From Piscicola geometra (Eukaryota > Annelida > Clitellata > Hirudinida > Piscicolidae), in NCBI GenBank assembly GCA_943735955.1, contig OX030958.1:4133031-4197030 (forward strand): 64,000 nt of DNA, read 5' to 3'. The position numbers and the translations under genes are program-made. How positions within the stretch are numbered: position 1 is the stretch's first letter; each line of letters begins with the position of its first letter. Of this stretch, positions 53,364-64,000 are shown piece after piece. The notes beneath the pieces are model-generated. The model did not search any database, was not told the origin of the DNA, and saw only the letters and a program-made list of their open reading frames with translations.

Positions 53364-56300
53364 ATGATCAGAGCATCGGTTACCATTCCTAAGCTGTTGC
53401 CGGTAAATTTTAAAATTTCAATTATAAAAAATATTCAATTTTAATATCGTCTCTTTGATATCATTAATTTGAAGTTGCACCATTCTTAAATTAAAATTTA
53501 ATTAAAAATTATATTTGATAATTTCACTTTGCAATTCTTAGAAAGCGATCTCAGTTCCAAGAAGAGGAATAATAGTTTCTAATGTTCTCAAGTCTTCTGG
53601 CATTCCTCCTTCTTCACCAAAGTACTTTCTCAATTTACTTACAAGTCCTATTATTTAAATACTGTTTTAATATTTCCTAGAAAAGGCAGTATAATAAAGA
53701 AATTATTCGCGTTGACCCTGGTGAGTGGGGGAGGAGTCGTGGGCTACAGTTGGTACGACCAGGAGTTTCGGAAGCTTCTGGAAGAAAATGTTCCATACGC
53801 CAAAGACTCCTTTGACACTCTCTTCGAGTACCTCCCCGCCAAGGAGGCCGTTTCCAAATTGTATGCAGAGTAAGGGAATCATCTCTTCTATTTAACTAAG
53901 GCTTCTGACTCTGCTAAATAAAAATAATAAAATAGCAACATAGGAATATAATTTGTTAGTGGCAATTCTGATTTATTGTTTTATAATTTTGAAATGAAGG
54001 TACTTTGGTGCAAAGGAAGTCAAGCAAGTGCCCCTTATAAAAAAAGTGAATTTAGTTTCAGACAAACATTTTTATACAATTTTTTTTTTTCTAACTGACA
54101 TAAATTATTGTATTATTAATAATCATATCATTAATTACTTATAAATATGCATATAATATAAATTTATTAGATTTGTAATAACTTAATCAGATTCACCTCA
54201 AAATAATCTTCAGATTAAATCTTTAAAATTACCTTAAATTACAATACTTTTCACTTTACAGCCCGTAAAGGAAACCCAACCCGGTTAGATTTTTCGGCCT
54301 AGAACACACTATATAATTACCAACATTGATGACTTCACTAACATAGAATATATTCATTCAAGATTGCTTAATAATATTCATGCTAATAATTAAAATAATA
54401 TAATAATAAGAAAAATATTATTAATTATTATTATTGTTGTTACTTATCACATTGATTATATCTTTAATGATTCTGAGTCTGTTACTAATATAATATATAA
54501 AAATAATAATAAAGTCGCTAAATTAAAAAAATACCAAAAAAACCTTAATGAAATATTAAATTACTTTTTATACATTTTCTGGACAGCAGTGGTGGTTGAG
54601 AAGACGAAGAAGGACACAGAGACAGACAAGAAGAAGGAGGCAGAGGTACTCTTGAAGGAAAAGAAGGAACACGAGGCTAAACGAATAATAGGTTGATTAA
54701 ATCATCAGCATCTTCATAATCATCATCATCACTCACCACACCACTATCACCCCACTCCCATTTTCACCCCACTCCCATTTTCACACCACTTCCAATAGCA
54801 CATTGCCTCGCCACTTCCCACCACCACCACCACCACCATGCAGACATCGAGAAAGGGCTGGAGAAGAGAGTGGAGGGGGTGAGGGGAGTGGTGGCATCGC
54901 TGACAGAGACCAGCAGGACAGCCACTGAAGCGACCAAGCAGCACTGCGACAAGTTGAGGCTGGCGCTGCAGGTTGTAGTGTGGTTGTGGTGATTGGCGCT
55001 AGGAGGGTTGTGTTGGTTGGTTGTGGTGTGGTGGCGGAGAGGTGGTTATGGTGTGGTGGCGGAGAGGTGGTTATGGTGTGGTGGTGGAGAGGTGGTTATG
55101 GTGTGGTGGTGGAGAGGTGGTTATGGTGTGGTGGTGGAGAGGTGGTTATGGTGTGGTGGTGGAGAGGTGGTTATGGTGTGGTGGCGGAGAGGTGGTTATG
55201 GTGTGGTGGTGGAGAGGTGGTTATGGTGTGGTGGTGGAGAGGTGGTTATGGTGTGGTGGCGGAGAGGTGGTTATGGTGTGGTGGTGGAGTGATGGTTATG
55301 GTGTGGTGGTGGAGAGGTGGTTATGGTGTGGTGGTGGAGAGGTGGTTATGGTGTGGTGGTGGAGAGGTGGTTATGGTGTGGTGGTGGAGAGGTGGTTATG
55401 GTGTGGTGGTGGAGTGGTGGTTATGGTGTGGTGGTGGAGAGGTGGTTATGGTGTGGTGGTGGAGTGGTGGTGGAGAGGTGGTTATGGTGTGGTGGTGGAG
55501 TGGTGGTTATGGTGTGGTGGTGGAGAGGTGGTTATGGTGTGGTGGTGGAGAGGTGGTTATGGTGTGGTGGTGGAGAGGTGGTTATGGTGTGGTGGTGGAG
55601 AGGTGGTTATGGTGTGGTGGCGGAGAGGTGGTTATGGTGTGGTGGTGGAGAGGTGGTTATGGTGTGGTGGTGGAGTGGTGGTGGAGAGGTGGTTATGGTG
55701 TGGTGGTGGAGTGGTGGTTATGGTGTGGTGGTGGAGAGGTGGTTATGGTGTGGTGGTGGAGAGGTGGTTATGGTGTGGTGGTGGAGAGGTGGTTATGGTG
55801 TGGTGGTGGAGAGGTGGTTATGGTGTGGTGGCGGAGAGGTGGTTATGGTGTGGTGGTGGAGAGGTGGTTATGGTGTGGTGGTGGAGTGGTGGTTATGGTG
55901 TGGTGGTGGAGAGGTGGTTATGGTGTGGTGATGGAGAGGTGGTTATGGTGTGGTGGTGGAGAGGTGGTTATGGTGTGGTGGTGGAGAGGTGGTTATGGTG
56001 TGGTGGTGGAGAGGTGGGTATGGTGTGGTGGTGGAGAGGTGGTTATGGTGTGGTGGCGGAGAGGTGGTTATGGTGTGGTGGTGGAGAGGTGGTTATGGTG
56101 TGGTGGTGGAGTGGTGGTTATGGTGTGGTGGTGGAGAGGTGGTTATGGTGTGGTGATGGAGAGGTGGTTATGGTGTGGTGGTGGAGAGGTGGTTATGGTG
56201 TGGTGGTGGAGAGGTGGTTATGGTGTGGTGGTGGAGAGGTGGGTATGGTGTGGTGGTGGAGAGGTGGTTATGGTGTGGTGGTGGAGTGGTGGTTATGGTG

Positions 56301-57135
56301 TGGTGGTGGAGAGGTGGTTATGGTGTGGTGGTGGAGTGGTGGTTATGGTGTGGTGGTGGAGAGGTGGTTATGGTGTGGTGGTGGAGTGGTGGTTATGGTG
56401 TGGTGGTGGAGAGGTGGTTATGGTGTGGTGGTGGAGAGGTGGTTATGGTGTGGTGGTGGAGTGGTGGTTATGGTGTGGTGGTGGAGTGGTGGTTATGGTG
56501 TGGTGGTGGAGAGGTGGTTATGGTGTGGTGGTGGAGAGGTGGTTATGGTGTGGTGGTGGAGTGGTGGTTATGGTGTGGTGGTGGAGTGGTGGTTATGGTG
56601 TGGTGGTGGCGTTTTCGGTAGCCTTTCAAAGTCACACAAAACAACACGCACACAAACACACACGCACACAAACGCACACAAAACAACACGCACACAAACA
56701 CACACGCACACATAAACACACACATAAACAGGCATCAGACGACAGCAAGGGGGAGTGGGAGGAGGTGGTGGTGTCACAGGAGAGGAGAGTGCAAGCTGCT
56801 GCTGTGTATGAGAGGGTGGAGGTAGAAGCCAGGTGGGTGGATGGATTGGTGGAGTAGTGAATGGATGGAGTGGATGGGTTGTGTAGTGGAGAGATGGAGG
56901 GGTAAATGTATCGAGTGGAAAGTTTAATATGATGAACAATTCGTGTATTTCTTTCATCATCGTCATCATCAACACCATCATCATCATCTACACCATCATC
57001 ATCATCTACACCATCATCATCATCTACACCATCATCATCATCAACACTTCTAGACAGGAGCTCCAAAGGCTGCAAGATGAATTATCTCAGCTGAAGAGTG
57101 ATAAATCTTTCAAGGGAAGCAAGGTGATGATGATA

Positions 57136-57167
<32 letters not shown>

Positions 57168-60127
57168 ATGAACAAAATTCTACCACTACTACTACTACTA
57201 CCATCACCACGACGTGAACAGCTGATCAGCTCAGCTGCTGCTGATGCAGAGAAGATGGACAAGCAGCTGAACAGTGCCGCCAAACAGGTGCCACTGTTAA
57301 CCTTTCACATCATTATCATCATCGTCATTAGAATCTTCATTATTGTCTTCTTTATTATCGTCTTCTTCATCATCATTATCATCACCACCATCATCATCAT
57401 CATCACCACCACCATCATCATCTCCTCAGTTTTCACGAGCGCAGTCTGAGGCTAAAGTCTTTTCAGAGTACAAGGACTTGGTGAAGAAGGGCAAAGAGAG
57501 GTTTGTGTGGGCGATGATGATGATGATAATGGGTATGATGGTATGATAGTGGTCCTGTAAGGCACAACATCATGATCATAACCACCAGGTTTAGGAAGGA
57601 GTTGGAGGCTGTTATGCCAGGTCAAAGGCCCATTCCAGGTGGACGCCACTTGAAACTATCACCACTTCTCCATCCATCTTCAGATTCATCCATTTATCCA
57701 TTAATTATCCATTCATTCACCCAGCCATTCATTCCTCCACTAAATCCTTTCAACAACTTCTCCATCCATCCATCCTTCTCCACCACCACCACGACAGCTT
57801 CCTTCAGCAAGATGAACGAGGAGGAGTTGAACGCGCTGATTGGACACGCCCACAAGCGCATCGACCAATTGCAGAAGAGGCTGGCAGAACAGGAAGCACT
57901 CGAACAAGTACCTTTGAGTTTTTAAATCTTTGATTTGTATAAAAATATTCAGAATCGATATTAAATTAATATTCATGAAAACACAAATTACTTTTTTTAA
58001 AGGAAAAATGTACCTATTAGTTGCACCACCAGGTGCGGATTGCAGACGCGGTGGATCGACAGAAGGAAGAGGACCAGCTGGCGAGTCGGATGAGTGTCGA
58101 CTCGAAAAAGGAGGAGTGGAGGAGGCAGCTGCAGGTGCTCAAGTCCAAATGGGTTCGTCATTCATCCATTTATTCATCCACATTCCATCCATCCATCTAT
58201 CTGGTTTTTTTCACTTCACTCATTCAACTGTTAATTTCTTGTATCCTTCCATCTGCATGCCTATATATTTCATGCATCAATAAAATAGTTTTCATCGATA
58301 TCTGGTTAATTCATTTTATTTTCTTCTCCATCATTCATTCCTCCATCGCTCACGCCTTTACAGAACTTGGATTCTAAGGCTGCCTTCGAAGAGGAGTTGA
58401 AGGTGCAGATGATCAGGTGAGTGTTTGTGGATGGATAAATGGATTTCATTCACACCCACTTCATCCTTTCATCATCATCATCCCATCACCATCCACCAAT
58501 TCATCACCCCCCCCCCTCCCCCCCCCCCACAGACAAGCAGCCGCCCACAACGACCACATAAACGAAGTGTTGCGGGCACAGCGGCGAGAACTGGAGGCGA
58601 AACACGCGCTCCTATTGGACGAGAGCCTCCAGGCAGAAAGACGCAGCCACCAATCACAAGTGGCCGCGTGGGTGGCTCGCATGAAGGGGGTGGAGCAGGC
58701 TGTTGAGAGTGAGTGGAGGTGCTGGTAATAGTGGTGGTGGCGGAGAGATAAGATGGAGGTTACGCCATTTGTCTAAAAATTGTTATCCACTATCCACACA
58801 CCACTTCAAACACCATAAAACCCACGACCACTCCATCTACATCATCCATCCACACCACCCACACCTCAACTCAGAGAGGGCTCAATTCGAAGAACAGAGC
58901 CACCAAGTGCAGCGTTTGTGGCTGGCATGTGAGGCGCTACAAGCAGCCATCGCCACAGGAAACGCCGGTGCGTCAACGTGGCAGGGCAGGTTGAAGCCTC
59001 TGGCGCCTGAAGTGAACCTCATCAAGCAGTCCTTCCCCGACCAACCCGCCATCAGGTGTTTGTTGGGAGTGTTTGAGGGTGTGTTACTTTGTGTGTTTGA
59101 GGGTGTGTTTGTGGTGGTGTTTGTGGTGGTGTTTGATGGTGTGTTAGTTGGTGTGTTTGTGGTGGTGTTTGATGGTGTTTGATGGTGGTGTTTGGGGTGG
59201 TGTTTTTTGGCTTCTACGAAATGCTGTTTGAGGAAGCTTGAATGTTTCAGAATATTTCATACCTCCAACTTCACAAGTACTATCACCAACACTGCCATCA
59301 TCACCATCACCTCCACCACTACCAGAGCGATACTGGATACGATCCCTGAGGTGGCGTTGAGCAGGGGGGTGTGGACGGAAGGCGGTCTGATGGAGAGGTT
59401 CAAGAAGGTCGACAAGGTAACACACGTGTCTTTATAATCCAAATCGATAGAATAAATTATCAACCCAACCCATCATGCTCCATCAAGCATCTATCCTATT
59501 TCATCTCAACCAGGCCACATCCAACCACATCTCAGGTGTGTCGGCGTGTGGCGATGGTGGACGAGACGGCAGGCGTCGATGGCAGTCTCTTCCGCTACTT
59601 CCTCTCCTCCTTCCAATCCAAACTGGTCGTGCCAGGAGTCAGCAAGATCTACGAGAAGGAGGATGACGTGGTCGATGAGGTGGAGTTGGAGAATGTTTTC
59701 TTCCTGCTTGATAATGCACAAGTGGGTGTTTTGTGGAAGGGTGTGGTTGGGCGGTTAGGAAGTGGGATAGGGGGGATGATGGGTATGGATGGAGTGATTT
59801 GGAGGGATAGTGGTTGATGGGAGGAGTTGGTTAGAAAATGTGTCTTTTCAAGGAGGTAAAATGAGTTTGAAGAGTCTCACTTCTCACCTACCACCACCAC
59901 CACCATAATCACTTTCACAAGCACCATCGCCATTTCAGGCATCTCTCGACAGGGGCGACTTGGTGCAGGCAGTCAGGTTCGCCAACCAATTGACTGGCGA
60001 GCCCCGTAGGGCCATCACTGATTGGTTGAACGAAGCCAGGTTGCTATTGGAAACGAAGCAACTGTCCACTGCCCTTTTGGCTTCTGCATCGGCCGCTGGC
60101 TTCTCTTCCCTTGCAGCCACATCGTGA
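53364..60127 (+). CDS. IMMT: MICOS complex subunit MIC60 (mitofilin), complete or nearly so
   Basis: Inner-membrane organiser of crista junctions. Exons: 53364-53402, 53542-about 53640, 53681-53869, 54262-54283, 54587-54691, 54844-54971, 56732-56832, 57054-57123, 57222-57287, 57430-57500, 57589-57638, 57798-57907, 58033-58152, 58364-58416, 58533-58708, 58875-59055, 59326-59416, 59536-59721, 59939-60127. From 54262 on all phases join; the joins around the second to fourth exons are not resolved. An N-terminal presequence ([13 protein letters not shown]) precedes a TM segment ([18 protein letters not shown]) and [20 protein letters not shown], as in mitofilin. Long Lys/Glu/Gln-rich coiled coil follows. 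The conserved C-terminal mitofilin domain has [55 protein letters not shown] and [20 protein letters not shown]. It ends LAATS. The intron 54972-56731 is a minisatellite. Confidence 0.95.
55024..56609. repeat. Intronic 25-bp minisatellite, about 63 copies
   Basis: Unit GAGGTGGTTATGGTGTGG plus TGG(C/T)GGA, 25 bp, very homogeneous, with T/G, C/T and A/G variants and a few 15-bp deletions. Because 25 is not divisible by 3 and the unit lacks plus-strand stops, all three plus frames stay open (the longest ORF is 625 codons, in-frame repeat of 25 aa). It lies between MIC60 exons 54844-54971 and 56732-56832 and is non-coding. Confidence 0.97.
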
Positions 60128-60772
60128 CCGCAAGGGTGATGATAATGATGATGATTGTGGTGATGATGATGGTGGTTGTGGTGATGATGCTTTGTAAACC
60201 ATTCGGTGTAGGCCTTTAAATGCAATTTTCGTCTTATTCAAATAGTATTATTGGAAGGAATATGAAAGAATATATTACAAGTTAGATTATTTGAAAATAT
60301 AAGATTTAATTATATAAAAAATCAATTGATTATTTCTATATTTAAATTGTATTTATGTTTTTTATTTTTCCGGGCTTGTTTAATAAATTCGTTTGACTAC
60401 TATTTAATATTAATTATTAATATAAATTTAATATTATTTAATGATAAATGGACAAGACATGTTAGAAAGTTTTGAGACCTGTCTGCGTCAACATTATTTT
60501 TATAATAAGCGGTTCTAAACTGTATTTTTTTTATTCAAATCACCAACATTTAATGAAAATTATTGAAATAAAAGCTAAAATTTGACGTTTTCCCGCTAGT
60601 ACAAATTTTTTCTGTCTATGGTAATATTTAAAAGTTGATTTACGTTGAATTTTTTCCACTTTAAACACATATATGTGAATTAAAGTTATTTAGGCTTTAT
60701 TATACATCTTTTTTTTACTAATAGAAAACATTTACTTCAATTAGGAACTATAAAAAACTTGAAACGTGCATC
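60128..60772. other. Interval between MIC60 and ELYS
   Basis: 645 bp, AT-rich, same-strand neighbours. It holds the MIC60 3' UTR and the ELYS promoter. An ATG/GTG repeat at 60136-60190 lies just past the MIC60 stop. Confidence 0.5.

Positions 60773-64000
<3,228 letters not shown>

Noticed and set aside
54980..56857. 625-codon Trp/Gly/Val-rich ORF
   Set aside because: It is the 25-bp minisatellite read in one of three open frames; MIC60 exons on both sides splice around it in phase.

Overview
The window is animal (metazoan) nuclear DNA, AT-rich between genes, with intron-rich protein genes using the standard code and GT-AG introns. The genes are animal-specific or broadly eukaryotic: an R3-type receptor tyrosine phosphatase, RAB21, proteasome ATPase PSMC4, Chibby, TOMM20, a VWDE-like protein, MIC60/IMMT and ELYS/AHCTF1. 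Divergence from human, plus short interspersed repeats ending in GCGCTATACAAAT and (TGAT)n, suggests an invertebrate; I cannot name the phylum. Exons were joined by eye from splice consensus, reading phase and protein family. For RAB21, PSMC4, CBY1, TOMM20 and VWDE the summed exon lengths give one uninterrupted frame.

Layout: 1-8895 (+) receptor tyrosine phosphatase, 5' end outside the window. 10966-13206 (-) RAB21 with a LINE fragment in an intron. 13779-17238 (-) PSMC4. 17990-20614 (-) a small Cys-rich single-pass membrane protein. 21285-23985 a nested DNA-transposon block. 24176-33041 (+) a secreted, probably GPI-anchored protein with a very long MITE-bearing intron. 34521-36240 (+) an ionotropic-glutamate-receptor-like ligand-binding domain that lacks the ion channel. 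36241-40158 intergenic with a 1.9 kb terminal-inverted-repeat element. 40159-40749 (-) Chibby and 40987-41914 (+) TOMM20, head to head. 42387-52901 (-) VWDE-like transmembrane protein, 25 exons. 53364-60127 (+) MIC60, with a 1.6 kb minisatellite in an intron. 60773-64000 (+) ELYS N-terminal propeller, running off the window.

The genes do not form a pathway. The most unusual locus is 34521-36240, where the S1 and S2 halves of a glutamate-receptor clamshell are joined directly, a natural counterpart of the engineered S1S2 constructs. The second theme is mobile DNA: three elements with perfect 8-bp target duplications and hAT-like ends (one nested inside an older hAT, one inside the intron that splits the phosphatase HC|SAGVGRTG signature), a Mutator-like MITE with 9-bp duplications, a TA-flanked MITE family, and tRNA-derived repeats, one of which shares a 3' tail with a LINE. 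Simple repeats fill introns from 42 kb onward and sometimes enter coding sequence.
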